A stretch of DNA of 64,000 nucleotides, taken from NCBI GenBank assembly GCA_047833645.1, contig CP181259.1, positions 806,001 to 870,000 on the forward strand, read 5' to 3'. Of this stretch, positions 1 to 8,393 are shown one piece after another. A program made the translations under genes and the position numbers. Origin of the DNA: Pseudolactococcus sp041800635. GTDB taxonomy: Bacteria > Bacillota > Bacilli > Lactobacillales > Streptococcaceae. The notes below the pieces were generated by a model. It saw only the letters and a list, made by a program, of their open reading frames with translations, ran no database searches and was not told the origin of the DNA. The stretch's first letter is position 1. Every line of letters starts with the position of its first letter.

Positions 1-879
1 CAACCAAGAAATTAAAGTCGCAGCCACCATAATCAGCCAAAAAGCGTACGATACATTCTGAAAAGGCAATTTAACATTCATCCCATACAAACCTGCAATA
101 ATCGCCGGAATCGTCATAATAAATGTCGCACTTGTCATAATTTTCATAATGATATTCAAATTATTGGAAACAATATTGGAAAATAGGTCACTCAAGTTTT
201 CAAGTAACTTCAACTGAATCTCTGTCGTCGTCAAAGCCTGTGCTGCTTCAACATAGATATCAAAAATCCGATCCGAAAAACCATTCTCACCCTGATCTCG
301 TAAATAAGCCATCAATTTTTGATAGACTTCGATATTATCCTCAAGCGCTGCCTCAAAATAGATCAGACTTTTCTGCGACCGAATTATCTCCATGATTTGC
401 GCATTTTCCTGAGACAATGCTAGCTCTTTCTCAATCACCTTCATCCGCTTCTTGAACTGAGCCAAGTAATTATTAAAAGATCGTCCGAGTGTACTCATGA
501 TCTGAAAAATCAGCTCATGTTGGTAGCGTGACGGATCATAATGACGCTCGAAAATCGGCGATAAATCATAATCATGGTTTAAGGATAAAATGACGTCTTT
601 TTTCTTTGGATTTATGATCAAAGAAAAAGGATAGACCTCTGTAGCTTCATCCTCTACACAAGGATACTGAAGCAAGAGCAAGAGATTTCCTTCGTCATCC
701 ATCTCAAAACGAGCATTTTCATCATCATCCAAAATCCCTGCTATATAGTCAAAAGGAAAGTTATGAGCAGTCGCAAGACGACCAATTTCTTCTTCCGTAG
801 GCTTGGTCAAAAGTGTAAAATCAAGGCCGTCAGCTGACTGAACGAGGGTATTTTTATCTAACTTATAATTTGTAATCAT
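1..879 (-). CDS. corA: CorA-family Mg2+ transporter, 3' part cut by window edge
   Basis: The reading frame starts at an ATG at 877-879 and stays open for 293 codons to the window edge. The protein has a long soluble N-terminal part rich in charged helices, then a hydrophobic segment ending in the family signature GMN at residues 266-268 (preceded by LY) and the start of a second membrane segment. This is the standard CorA layout: a cytoplasmic funnel followed by two membrane helices, with GMN as the selectivity filter for Mg2+. The last residues and stop lie outside the window. The downstream gene is not visible. Confidence 0.85.
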   Translation of the reverse strand, partial: MITNYKLDKNTLVQSADGLDFTLLTKPTEEEIGRLATAHNFPFDYIAGILDDDENARFEMDDEGNLLLLLQYPCVEDEATEVYPFSLIINPKKKDVILSLNHDYDLSPIFERHYDPSRYQHELIFQIMSTLGRSFNNYLAQFKKRMKVIEKELALSQENAQIMEIIRSQKSLIYFEAALEDNIEVYQKLMAYLRDQGENGFSDRIFDIYVEAAQALTTTEIQLKLLENLSDLFSNIVSNNLNIIMKIMTSATFIMTIPAIIAGLYGMNVKLPFQNVSYAFWLIMVAATLISWL

Positions 880-902
880 AGGTCAATTATAGCACGTTTA
901 AG

Positions 903-2027
903 CTACTTCTCCGCCTTATTTTGATAGGTCGACACCAAACGTGTGCCTGAGAGAATTTCATGGAAAAATTGTTTGGTAAATAGGCTGACAAATAAACTAA
1001 TCACAAAGACGAGGATCAGAAAAAGGCCAAACAAGGAGAGAAAATAATAGGTTCCTAATTCAGATGCTATAACTGTTCCAGTCTGGTTCAGTACATACAG
1101 CTCAGCCGCAAACAAACCGATGACCAGGACATACCCAAATAGATTTCTCAGCACTACCTGTAAGACACCCGCTTTACCACCCGACTTGTCAGTCAGTTTC
1201 AAATGGACAAGTCTTTGACCAAGAGTTGGCCACCCGACAAGTTCTGGTACAACAACCCAAAAAAGATAGAGTAGGATGCTAATAAGCTGATGAGGTTGAC
1301 CCACGATCAGGTTATAGGTGACATCACAGACGATAATTACAGTAAGATCAAGCAAAATCGCCACACTTTTACGGTTGATAGAGACTCTATGACTTCTCTC
1401 CTCTAGGGTTTCAACGATGTCTTCTTTTTTAGGCAATATTTTCCCAAGTGGGCCTGATATTAACCACCCCAACATGGCACCACAGGTGTTCAAGAGTAGG
1501 TCATCGACATCAAATAGACGATAAGGGCGAGGATAGAGGCCAAATAAGGCTGAGCGTTGAATGAGCTCAAAAGAGAGTGTCAAACAAAAAGCTAAAACCA
1601 GGCTCGTCACAAAGCGTTTTTTATACTGGTAACGCAAGAACATGCCAAAGGGCAAAGTCAGGAGCAAATTAAAAAATGGCTGAATAAACTGCGGGCTTTT
1701 AGCTGCATGCAACCACGTCCTAGGCTGTGTTAGCACAAAACCTGAGTAGGTGATAAAGTCATGAACAAAGTCAAACAGATGTAAATTTTCGACAGGTCCG
1801 GTCATAGCTCTAACCTGATCAACCGTCGGTAAGGGCAAAATGGTCAGGGCATAGGCGCAGAGGAGGTAAAAGATGAAGGCATAGTTGACGCCAACCATCC
1901 AACCTGAGATGGCACCATAACGATGATACTGCCGGATCAAAAACGGCAACAAAAGTAAAATTGCAAGAAAGGGAAACATCACGACAATCAGGCGGATTGA
2001 CGAAATATAAGGTGCTAAGTTAGCCAT
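903..2027 (-). CDS. VanZ-like / RDD-domain integral membrane protein
   Basis: The protein has 374 residues. An upstream TTG at 2039 would add four residues, but the ATG at 2027 has a GGAG ribosome site 8 nt ahead, so I take that start. Several hydrophobic segments in the first ~200 residues match the VanZ-like family (motifs LPFGMFL and ...FELIQ), found in many Firmicutes and linked to glycopeptide resistance only in one relative. A charged linker follows, then an RDD-type C-terminal half of three membrane segments beginning near SVAILLDL. The VanZ-RDD fusion is common in streptococci and lactococci. No substrate is known. It follows eno with a terminator between them. Confidence 0.7.
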   Translation of the reverse strand: MANLAPYISSIRLIVVMFPFLAILLLLPFLIRQYHRYGAISGWMVGVNYAFIFYLLCAYALTILPLPTVDQVRAMTGPVENLHLFDFVHDFITYSGFVLTQPRTWLHAAKSPQFIQPFFNLLLTLPFGMFLRYQYKKRFVTSLVLAFCLTLSFELIQRSALFGLYPRPYRLFDVDDLLLNTCGAMLGWLISGPLGKILPKKEDIVETLEERSHRVSINRKSVAILLDLTVIIVCDVTYNLIVGQPHQLISILLYLFWVVVPELVGWPTLGQRLVHLKLTDKSGGKAGVLQVVLRNLFGYVLVIGLFAAELYVLNQTGTVIASELGTYYFLSLFGLFLILVFVISLFVSLFTKQFFHEILSGTRLVSTYQNKAEK

Positions 2028-2065
2028 AATTATCTCCAATAAATTTATGATACTTTTATTATAGC

Positions 2066-2090
2066 AAAAAAAGAACCCCGAGAGGTTCTT
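2066..2090 (-). terminator. Rho-independent terminator after eno
   Basis: On the minus strand an AGAACC...GGGTTCT stem is followed by a run of seven T. It lies about 40 nt after the eno stop codon and separates eno from the VanZ/RDD gene. Confidence 0.85.
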
Positions 2091-2126
2091 CTTCTAGATT
2101 CAAGTCTCTGAAATCAGATCAACTGA

Positions 2127-3452
2127 TTAGAAACGAGATTTGTCTTTGATATTGTAGAATGAGTCAAGGCCTTTGTAAACCGCAACTTCACCCAATTGAT
2201 CTTCGATACGAAGCAATTGGTTGTATTTCGCAATACGGTCAGTACGTGACAATGAACCAGTTTTGATTTGACCAGCGTTAGTTGCAACAGCGATGTCTGA
2301 GATTGTAGAATCTTCAGTTTCACCTGAACGGTGAGAGACAACAGCAGTGAAACCAGCTTCTTTAGCCATTTCGATTGCTTCAAAAGTTTCAGTCAAAGTA
2401 CCGATTTGGTTAACTTTGATCAGGATTGAGTTTGAAGCACCTTCAGCGATACCACGTTTAAGGTAGTCAGTGTTTGTAACGAAGAAGTCGTCACCAACAA
2501 GTTGGATTTTCTTACCAAGTACTTTAGTAAATTCTTTCCAACCTTCCCAGTCGTTTTCGTCAAGACCATCTTCGATAGAGATGATTGGGAATTTAGCTAC
2601 GAGTTCTTCGTAGTAAGCAATCATATCTTTCTCAGTTTTAAGTTCCCACTCTTCTTCTGGTTTGTTAGCCAATTTACCGAATTCGTAAACGCCTTTTTCT
2701 TTGTTGTAGAACTCAGAAGAGGCAGCATCCATCGCAAGCACGATATCTTTACCTGGTACATAACCAGCTTTCTCGATCGCTTCGATGATCACTTCGAAAC
2801 CTTCATCGTTTGATTTCAAGTTAGGGGCGAAACCACCTTCATCACCAACCGCAGTAGAGTAACCTTTAGCTTTAAGGATTGAAGCCAAAGCGTGGAATAC
2901 TTCTGCACCGTAACGGAGCGCTTCTTTGAAAGTAGGCGCGCCAACTGGCATGATCATGAATTCTTGGAAGTCAATAGAGTTATCAGCATGTGATCCACCA
3001 TTGATGATGTTCATCATAGGTGTTGGCAATACTTTCGTATTGAAACCGCCAAGGTAGTGGTAAAGTGGCACTTCAAGGAAGTCAGCAGCAGCACGAGCAG
3101 CAGCGATAGACACACCAAGAATTGCGTTAGCGCCTAATTTACCTTTAGTAGGTGTGCCGTCCAAAGCGATCATCGCACGGTCGATAGCTTGTTGGTCACG
3201 AACATCGTAACCAATGATAGCTTCAGCGATAACGTTGTTTACGTTGTCAACAGCTTTTTGTACGCCTTTACCAAGGTAACGAGATTTGTCACCATCACGG
3301 AGCTCAACGGCTTCATGTTCACCAGTAGAAGCACCTGAAGGTACCATTCCACGGCCGAATGCACCAGATTCAGTGTAAACTTCTACTTCGATTGTTGGGT
3401 TACCGCGTGAGTCGAGGACTTCGCGAGCGTAAACATCAGTAATAATTGACAT
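2127..3452 (-). CDS. eno: Enolase (phosphopyruvate hydratase)
   Basis: The 441-residue protein is full length for bacterial enolase. It converts 2-phosphoglycerate to phosphoenolpyruvate in glycolysis. Family signatures are present in order: DSRGNPT near the N terminus, the ASTGEHEA loop, NGGSHADN, the VGDEGGFAP segment, the Mg2+ ligands in AMDAA, SIEDGL and LVGDD, the catalytic lysine in ILIKVNQIGT, and SHRSGETED. An AAAGGAG ribosome site precedes the ATG. Regular codons and a near-consensus promoter fit a highly expressed single gene. Confidence 0.98.
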   Translation of the reverse strand: MSIITDVYAREVLDSRGNPTIEVEVYTESGAFGRGMVPSGASTGEHEAVELRDGDKSRYLGKGVQKAVDNVNNVIAEAIIGYDVRDQQAIDRAMIALDGTPTKGKLGANAILGVSIAAARAAADFLEVPLYHYLGGFNTKVLPTPMMNIINGGSHADNSIDFQEFMIMPVGAPTFKEALRYGAEVFHALASILKAKGYSTAVGDEGGFAPNLKSNDEGFEVIIEAIEKAGYVPGKDIVLAMDAASSEFYNKEKGVYEFGKLANKPEEEWELKTEKDMIAYYEELVAKFPIISIEDGLDENDWEGWKEFTKVLGKKIQLVGDDFFVTNTDYLKRGIAEGASNSILIKVNQIGTLTETFEAIEMAKEAGFTAVVSHRSGETEDSTISDIAVATNAGQIKTGSLSRTDRIAKYNQLLRIEDQLGEVAVYKGLDSFYNIKDKSRF

Positions 3453-3505
3453 TTTTGTCTCCTTTAATTTTAAACACCCGATGGCATTTTTTTAATTACC
3501 ACCTT

Positions 3506-3534
3506 ATATTACCACTATTTCACAGATATTTCAA
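3506..3534 (-). promoter_or_regulatory. eno promoter
   Basis: TTGAAA (3529-3534) and TAATAT (3506-3511) are separated by exactly 17 nt on the minus strand, about 55 nt upstream of the eno start. Confidence 0.7.
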
Positions 3535-3639
3535 GGAAAAATACTGGGCCACACCATATTTTACAGAAAATTTTCATTTCTATATCTTACATGTTCTAAC
3601 TTTAGGTCATTAACTCTATCAGTCACTCCAAATCTTGCC

Positions 3640-3669
3640 AAAAAAGCCCACACATTGTGCAGACTTTTC
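3640..3669 (-). terminator. Probable terminator after hpf
   Basis: On the minus strand AAAGTCTGCACA can pair imperfectly with TGTGGGCTTT, and TTTTTT follows. It lies about 20 nt beyond the hpf stop. The stem has bulges, so support is moderate. Confidence 0.55.
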
Positions 3670-3686
3670 TGTTCAATTCATAAGAT

Positions 3687-4238
3687 TTAGTTGGTTTCGA
3701 TCAGACCGATGTTGCCATCTTCACGACGGTAAACGATGCTTGTGGCACCTGTTTCACCATCTGTAAAGATGAAGAAATCATGGTCGATCAAATCCATTTG
3801 AAGCACAGCTTCTTCAGCGTCCATTGGTTTCAAATCGATGTTTTTAGTCCGAACGATTTCGATGTTCGCTTCGTCGATTTCTTCTTCTGGTGCTAACTCA
3901 ACAAAGGTATCAAAGACTTTACCTGTTGCGATGTGGTTGCGTTTCTTTTGAACTTTTGTTTTGTACTTGCGGATTTGGCGTTCCAGTTTTTCTTGAACTA
4001 AATCAACTGAACCGTACAATTCTTGAGAGGTATCTTCCGCACGAAGTGTGATGTTCTTAGCTGGAATCGTCACTTCAACTTTTGACGTTTTTTCAGCGTA
4101 GACCTTAAGATTAACGTGGGCAGTCAGCTCTTGATTTTCAGTAAAATACTTTTCAAGTTTGCTGATCTTTTCTTCAACGTAGCTGCGGATGCTGTCTGTG
4201 ACTTCGATGTTTTCACCGCGAATGTTAAATTTAATCAT
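3687..4238 (-). CDS. hpf: Ribosome hibernation promoting factor, long form
   Basis: I take the ATG at 4236-4238, which follows an AGAGGTG ribosome site, giving 183 residues. Upstream codons in the same frame lack a site. The N-terminal S30AE/YfiA domain (residues 1 to about 100, with KISKLEKYF and the basic KLERQIRKYK helix) binds the 30S decoding region. After a linker, a C-terminal dimerisation domain (about 125-183, ending in SIVYRREDGNIGLIE) joins two ribosomes into 100S dimers in stationary phase. The gene has its own promoter. Confidence 0.93.
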   Translation of the reverse strand: MIKFNIRGENIEVTDSIRSYVEEKISKLEKYFTENQELTAHVNLKVYAEKTSKVEVTIPAKNITLRAEDTSQELYGSVDLVQEKLERQIRKYKTKVQKKRNHIATGKVFDTFVELAPEEEIDEANIEIVRTKNIDLKPMDAEEAVLQMDLIDHDFFIFTDGETGATSIVYRREDGNIGLIETN

Positions 4239-4268
4239 AATAATCACCTCTTTATCTTTTATACCCTT

Positions 4269-4297
4269 ATTATACCGTGAAACCGTTTTTTTCACAA
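4269..4297 (-). promoter_or_regulatory. hpf promoter
   Basis: TTGTGA (4292-4297) and a perfect TATAAT (4269-4274) are separated by 17 nt on the minus strand, about 30 nt upstream of the hpf start codon. Confidence 0.75.
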
Positions 4298-4319
4298 ATA
4301 TTTAACAGTAACTTTTCGA

Positions 4320-6764
4320 TTAATTCGTGACCTTGAAGGTAACCTCACCCTTAGTAACGCCGACGGTGACACGGTTCCCCGCCTCAATCTCGCCTGATAA
4401 TATTTTATCTGACAGCGGATTTTCTAGCTTTTTCTCCAGCGCTTTGCGAATTGGACGGGCACCATACTCGGGCTCAAAGCCATTTTTAGCGATCAGTTGA
4501 TAAGCACTGGCCGATAATTTTAGGGTGATATGACGAGCTGCCAGACGCTTGATCAAAGGCTTGGCCATGATTTTCACGATGTCTGATAGTTCCTGCTCAG
4601 AAAGGGGGTGGAAGACGATGCTCTCATCGATGCGGTTAAGAAACTCTGGGCGATACCGTTTTTTCAGCTCTTCCAAAATCCTAGACTTCATGGCGACGTA
4701 GTCGGTCGAGGCATTGGCCGCCCCAAACCCGACCGTTTTATCGTCGCGCAGAGAGGTCGCGCCCAAGTTGCTGGTCATGATGATGATCGTGTTGCGGAAG
4801 TCGACCTTGCGCCCCTTGCCATCCGTGATGAAGCCGTCATCGAGGATTTGGAGCAGGAGGTTGAAGACATCCGGGTGGGCTTTCTCGGCTTCGTCAAATA
4901 AGACGACGGCATAGGGCTTGTTGCGCACCTGCTCAGTTAGCTGGCCGCCCTCGTCGTAGCCGACATAGCCAGGAGGTGCCCCAACTAAACGACTGGTGTT
5001 GAATTTTTCCATGTATTCACTCATGTCGATGCGAATCATGCTGTTTTCATCGCCGAAAACGGTCTCTGCCAAGGCTTTCGCAAGCTCTGTTTTTCCGACA
5101 CCGGTAGGCCCCAAGAACATGAAGGAACCCATAGGGCGTCTGTCATCTGAGATGCCTGAACGACTGCGACGGATGGCACTTGCAACAGCGGTTACGGCTT
5201 CGCTTTGACCGATAACCCGTTTGTGGAGTTCTTTTTCAAGGTTAACCAAGCGGGTCATTTCGTTTTTGCTCATCTGGGTGACAGGGACGCCTGTCAAGTT
5301 CGACACGACTGCGAAAACATCCGACTCACCCACGCGCGCTGACTGTGTTTTAACGGTCAGTTTTTCACGTTTGGTCTCGAGTTTTTGCAGGTCTTGGTTG
5401 ACGCTTTTAGCCAGTGTGAAGTCTTGATTGATAATCGCTTCTTGGAGCTGCTCATCGAGCTGTGCTGCTTGTTTATCGAGCTTGCTTTGGTCCGATAGAT
5501 TATTTTTAGCCGAAATCTTAACGGCCGCCGCGGCTTCATCGAGGAGGTCAATAGCTTTATCCGGCAGTCTACGACTTGGCATATAGCGAACGCTGAGCTG
5601 AACGGCGGCCTTGACCGCATCTGGGTCAAATTTAACTTGATGATAGGCTTCAAATTTGCTTTGCAGGCCTTGGAGAATGGCAATGGACTCATCTGCTGAC
5701 GGTTCCTCAACGGTCACTTTGGCAAAGCGACGTTCTAAGGCAGCATCTTTTTCGATGTATTTTTGGTACTCGTTAAAGGTCGTCGCACCGATTAACTGAA
5801 ATTCCCCACGCGCGAGGGCCGGTTTCATGATATTTGAAGCATCCGTAACGGAATCCGTCCCACCGCCAGCACCAACAATGGTATGCAATTCGTCAACGAA
5901 AACAATCGTTTTGGTGTCTTGACTGACTTCATCGACAATAGCTGTCATGCGATCTTCAAATTCCCCACGGAATTTCGTCCCGGCAACGACATTGGCAATG
6001 TTAAGCGACATCAAGCGCACACCTTGCATATTGGCAGGAATATCGCCATCAACCATGCGCTGTGCCAGACCTTCGATAATGGCAGATTTACCAACACCAG
6101 GTTCGCCAACGAGAACTGGATTATTTTTCGTACGACGACTCAAAATATGAATCACGCGCTCGATTTCCTTATCCCTGCCAATCATCGGGTCAATCCGACC
6201 TTGTCTGGCATCTTCTGTCACATCACGCGCCACGGAGTCCAGGGTTGGTGTGATACTTGTCGCCGCGACACCTGATGCGATGTCCCGTTTCCCCATAGGT
6301 GTGACGGCTTTTTTAGCGATCTTTTTAACGTTCATATTACCAAGCTCGATCAAGTCTTTGACGATTTCAGTAATTTTGATTTTATTGAGTTCCAAGATTT
6401 TCTTGGCAACATTGTCATCATCTGTCAAGAGGACATAGAGCAGGTGCTCAGAGCCTGTCTCTGCTAGGTGATTTTGTGCCGCTAGTGCATCCGCTTCAAG
6501 CAAGAGCTGATCGACCTTAGGTGAAAACTGGATCTTTTGGACTGCTTGCGTTTTGTCAGGGAGCTGATGCTGTTCGATTTCATCCAGCGCCATCTCAATC
6601 GTCACATCATGATCCGTTAGAATGTTTTGGCCGAAGCTATCGCTGCTCGATAACATCCCTGCCAAAATATGTGATGTTTCTGCGTAATCATAACCATTGC
6701 CCGCCGCAAAAATACGAGCCGTTTTGAGAATATCTTCAAGTATGTGGGTGTAATGTTGTGTCAT
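4320..6764 (-). CDS. clpC: ClpC, AAA+ unfoldase of the Clp protease
   Basis: The 814-residue protein has the full ClpC layout: an N-terminal double-Clp repeat (1-145), a first AAA+ module with Walker A GEPGVGKS at 220-227 and FVDELHT, a coiled middle domain, and a second AAA+ module with GPTGVGKT near 550, FDEAEKAHPDV and a C-terminal arginine-rich D2 small domain. It unfolds substrates and feeds them to ClpP. It lies 54 nt downstream of ctsR in the same operon, so heat-shock control by CtsR is expected. A weak AAGGA site precedes the ATG. Confidence 0.96.
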   Translation of the reverse strand: MTQHYTHILEDILKTARIFAAGNGYDYAETSHILAGMLSSSDSFGQNILTDHDVTIEMALDEIEQHQLPDKTQAVQKIQFSPKVDQLLLEADALAAQNHLAETGSEHLLYVLLTDDDNVAKKILELNKIKITEIVKDLIELGNMNVKKIAKKAVTPMGKRDIASGVAATSITPTLDSVARDVTEDARQGRIDPMIGRDKEIERVIHILSRRTKNNPVLVGEPGVGKSAIIEGLAQRMVDGDIPANMQGVRLMSLNIANVVAGTKFRGEFEDRMTAIVDEVSQDTKTIVFVDELHTIVGAGGGTDSVTDASNIMKPALARGEFQLIGATTFNEYQKYIEKDAALERRFAKVTVEEPSADESIAILQGLQSKFEAYHQVKFDPDAVKAAVQLSVRYMPSRRLPDKAIDLLDEAAAAVKISAKNNLSDQSKLDKQAAQLDEQLQEAIINQDFTLAKSVNQDLQKLETKREKLTVKTQSARVGESDVFAVVSNLTGVPVTQMSKNEMTRLVNLEKELHKRVIGQSEAVTAVASAIRRSRSGISDDRRPMGSFMFLGPTGVGKTELAKALAETVFGDENSMIRIDMSEYMEKFNTSRLVGAPPGYVGYDEGGQLTEQVRNKPYAVVLFDEAEKAHPDVFNLLLQILDDGFITDGKGRKVDFRNTIIIMTSNLGATSLRDDKTVGFGAANASTDYVAMKSRILEELKKRYRPEFLNRIDESIVFHPLSEQELSDIVKIMAKPLIKRLAARHITLKLSASAYQLIAKNGFEPEYGARPIRKALEKKLENPLSDKILSGEIEAGNRVTVGVTKGEVTFKVTN

Positions 6765-6818
6765 TTATCGTTATTTTCCTTAGTTATGGGGCCACAAGAG
6801 ACTGGTCCGGCCGCGCCC

Positions 6819-7259
6819 TTAGTCCATCTTGTCCAGTCGGTGGATCATCGAGGTTAATAAAATGGCGCGTTGTAGGTCCGTCAGGACTGGGTGGCTCAGC
6901 GTTGCAAGCAAGAGATTGCCTTCGCGCTCTGTCACAATTTCTTCGTTAAACATCAGCTGCACGAGATCCTGTGCCATGCTGATGGTCATTTTTTCTGGCA
7001 TTTTGTTCAAAATGTCCATTAAGAAATCATGCGCATCCGAATACTGAATCCGGACAATCCGAATATAGCCGCCACCGCCGCGCTTACTTTCGACTTCAAA
7101 GCCTTTTGGCAGCGTGAAGCGCGTCTTGATGACATAGTTAATCTGACTCGGCACCACGCCAAAATGCTCCGCAATTTCTGAGCGCCGAATCTCAATTTCT
7201 GCCGCCTGAGAAAGCAACTCCTTGAGGTACTGCTCGATCATATCTGATGTGTTTTTCAC
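6819..7259 (-). CDS. ctsR: CtsR, transcriptional repressor of class III heat-shock genes
   Basis: The open frame extends upstream, but a GTG at 7257-7259 follows an AAAGGAG site and gives the expected N terminus (VKNTSDMIEQYLK), so the protein is 146 residues. The winged helix-turn-helix region contains EHFGVVPSQINYVI and the glycine-rich wing ESKRGGGGYIRI, which contacts the DNA minor groove and acts as thermosensor in this family. The C-terminal half is the dimer and McsB/Clp interaction region. No mcsA or mcsB is present here, as usual in lactococci and streptococci. It is autoregulated through the site at 7389-7405. Confidence 0.95.
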   Translation of the reverse strand: MKNTSDMIEQYLKELLSQAAEIEIRRSEIAEHFGVVPSQINYVIKTRFTLPKGFEVESKRGGGGYIRIVRIQYSDAHDFLMDILNKMPEKMTISMAQDLVQLMFNEEIVTEREGNLLLATLSHPVLTDLQRAILLTSMIHRLDKMD

Positions 7260-7388
7260 AATTTCTCCTTTCTGCGATTTTACATTGTAAAATCTTGAAA
7301 CTTGATCTGCGCTGACGCTCCGCCCAAGCTGGGTCATTCGTTCAAAGTCTTTCTGTGATGTCATGTCGTGAATCATGTCTGATATTTT

Positions 7389-7411
7389 TCTGACCTTGTT
7401 TGACCATTGTA
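7389..7411 (-). promoter_or_regulatory. CtsR operator abutting the ctsR -10 box
   Basis: On the minus strand the tandem heptads GGTCAAA and GGTCAGA with a 3-nt spacer (7389-7405) match the CtsR box. A TACAAT -10 element (7406-7411, preceded by TGA, an extended -10) lies immediately upstream, so a bound repressor would cover the start site. No good -35 is visible. Confidence 0.88.
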
Positions 7412-7415
7412 TCAT

Positions 7416-7638
7416 TTTTTGAAATGTTTGGCTACTTTCAAGTCCTCCAAAACCTATCCTAAAAGGCTTTGTGCAATCGATTGACTGTAACGTATTGGCG
7501 TGAAAACAAAGGCAATAATCCTCTAAAAAATATGCTGTGAACGATTTTCGATGCTGGTTACAAGAAAGATGACGAAATTGGTTAAAAAATCACTGTTTTA
7601 TTGTGAATTTGGTAATCTTTCTGAGAAACTGTATAAAA
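7416..7638. other. Intergenic A/T-rich segment with one flanking repeat copy
   Basis: No gene is visible. Positions 7575-7610, read on the minus strand, match in sequence (not position) the two repeats at 11,904-11,995 on the plus strand. A short TGAACGATTTTCGATG stretch near 7540 also has a near copy at 12,036. See the finding on inverted flanking repeats. Confidence 0.5.
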
Positions 7639-7695
7639 AAAAGAGAAAAACAAGCTGTCAGGTTCACATCATTACCTAGTTTGCATTTCTCTTTT
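7639..7695 (-). terminator. Terminator after the toxin-antitoxin pair
   Basis: AAAAGAGAAA (minus strand, 7686-7695) pairs perfectly with TTTCTCTTTT (7639-7648), followed by more T. The loop is long (37 nt). It is placed to end the toxin-antitoxin transcript. Confidence 0.6.
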
Positions 7696-7727
7696 AGTGA
7701 CTGAGGACTTTTGAACCTGCCTCGTTA

Positions 7728-8005
7728 TCAGCGGTATTGCCAGTCTGTTTTTTCATAAGAAATCTGTAAAATACGAACAGAACTATGATAGACAACATAC
7801 AAATAAATATATTGGTTGCTAATCCATTTTCTGACGACCTCATTGTCACTCTCTTGATAAGGAACACCGAAATATCATTTAAGACACGCTCTACATTTTC
7901 CCTAAATATCTCAACATCATTAGGAACACTATAATGCGTCATGATATAATTTTCAATTTCCGCAATATCTTGAATGGCTTTCTGAGTTAAAATTATTTCT
8001 TTCAA
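7728..8005 (-). pseudogene. ParE/RelE-type toxin, frameshifted
   Basis: The TTG start (8003-8005) directly abuts the antitoxin stop. The first ~48 residues (AIQDIAEIENYIM, then FRENVERVLNDISVF) match the N-terminal helices of ParE/RelE toxins. After ISVF the frame runs into an unrelated hydrophobic tail. Moving to another frame near 7855-7862 restores a typical family C terminus (YIYLYVVYHSSVRILQI, then a stop at 7728-7730). The 278-nt span is not a multiple of three. The frames show an indel, so the toxin is probably inactive. The alternative is that the hydrophobic-tailed protein of 103 residues is made, which matches no family I know. Confidence 0.75.
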
Positions 8006-8212
8006 CTATGGCCATCCTTGCATTTTTTTAAAATCAGAAAATGAAACCGCATCGTCTTTCCCTTCGATCTGATGATAAGCATCATCGAAAGCTCTAGACA
8101 TCACTTGAGTTTTTTCTTTTTGTTCAGCTAATTCAGCAAGCAACTGGTCATACTCACTTTTCGACAAAATAACAACTTCTTCATCATTATGAATAAATTT
8201 AGGAGTTAACAT
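8006..8212 (-). CDS. Antitoxin of a ParE/RelE-type pair
   Basis: The 68-residue product starts at an ATG (8210-8212) with a strong GGAGGTGG site. The N-terminal LTPKFIHNDEEVVILSKSEYDQLL resembles Phd/YefM-like antitoxins, which usually bind their own operator and wrap the toxin with the C-terminal tail. A TATAAT element lies about 20 nt upstream. The stop codon touches the toxin start, indicating coupled translation. It appears intact although its partner is frameshifted. Confidence 0.7.
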   Translation of the reverse strand: MLTPKFIHNDEEVVILSKSEYDQLLAELAEQKEKTQVMSRAFDDAYHQIEGKDDAVSFSDFKKMQGWP

Positions 8213-8319
8213 ACTACCACCTCCATTTACATTTATTATAGCATATTCCAATCCCCTCACGCCAATCCCCAATAAAACAACGACCAAACACCAATAAATA
8301 ATAATTTCAGAAATATTCA

Positions 8320-8372
8320 TTGACTAAATCTCAAAAATAGATTATGCTAGTGGTAAGTAAAAAACTTACCAC
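8320..8372 (+). promoter_or_regulatory. hdiR promoter with perfect palindromic operator
   Basis: TTGACT (8320-8325), 17 nt, TATGCT (8343-8348). Directly downstream is a perfect inverted repeat, GTGGTAAGT / ACTTACCAC (8350-8358 and 8364-8372) around five A. The position over the transcription start suits a repressor. HdiR itself is the obvious candidate, which is inference. Confidence 0.8.
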
Positions 8373-8393
8373 AATTTAAGAAAGGTTCCCGCC

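Noticed and set aside
2114..2383. 89-codon minus-strand frame over the eno 3' end
   Set aside because: It is out of frame with the complete enolase gene.
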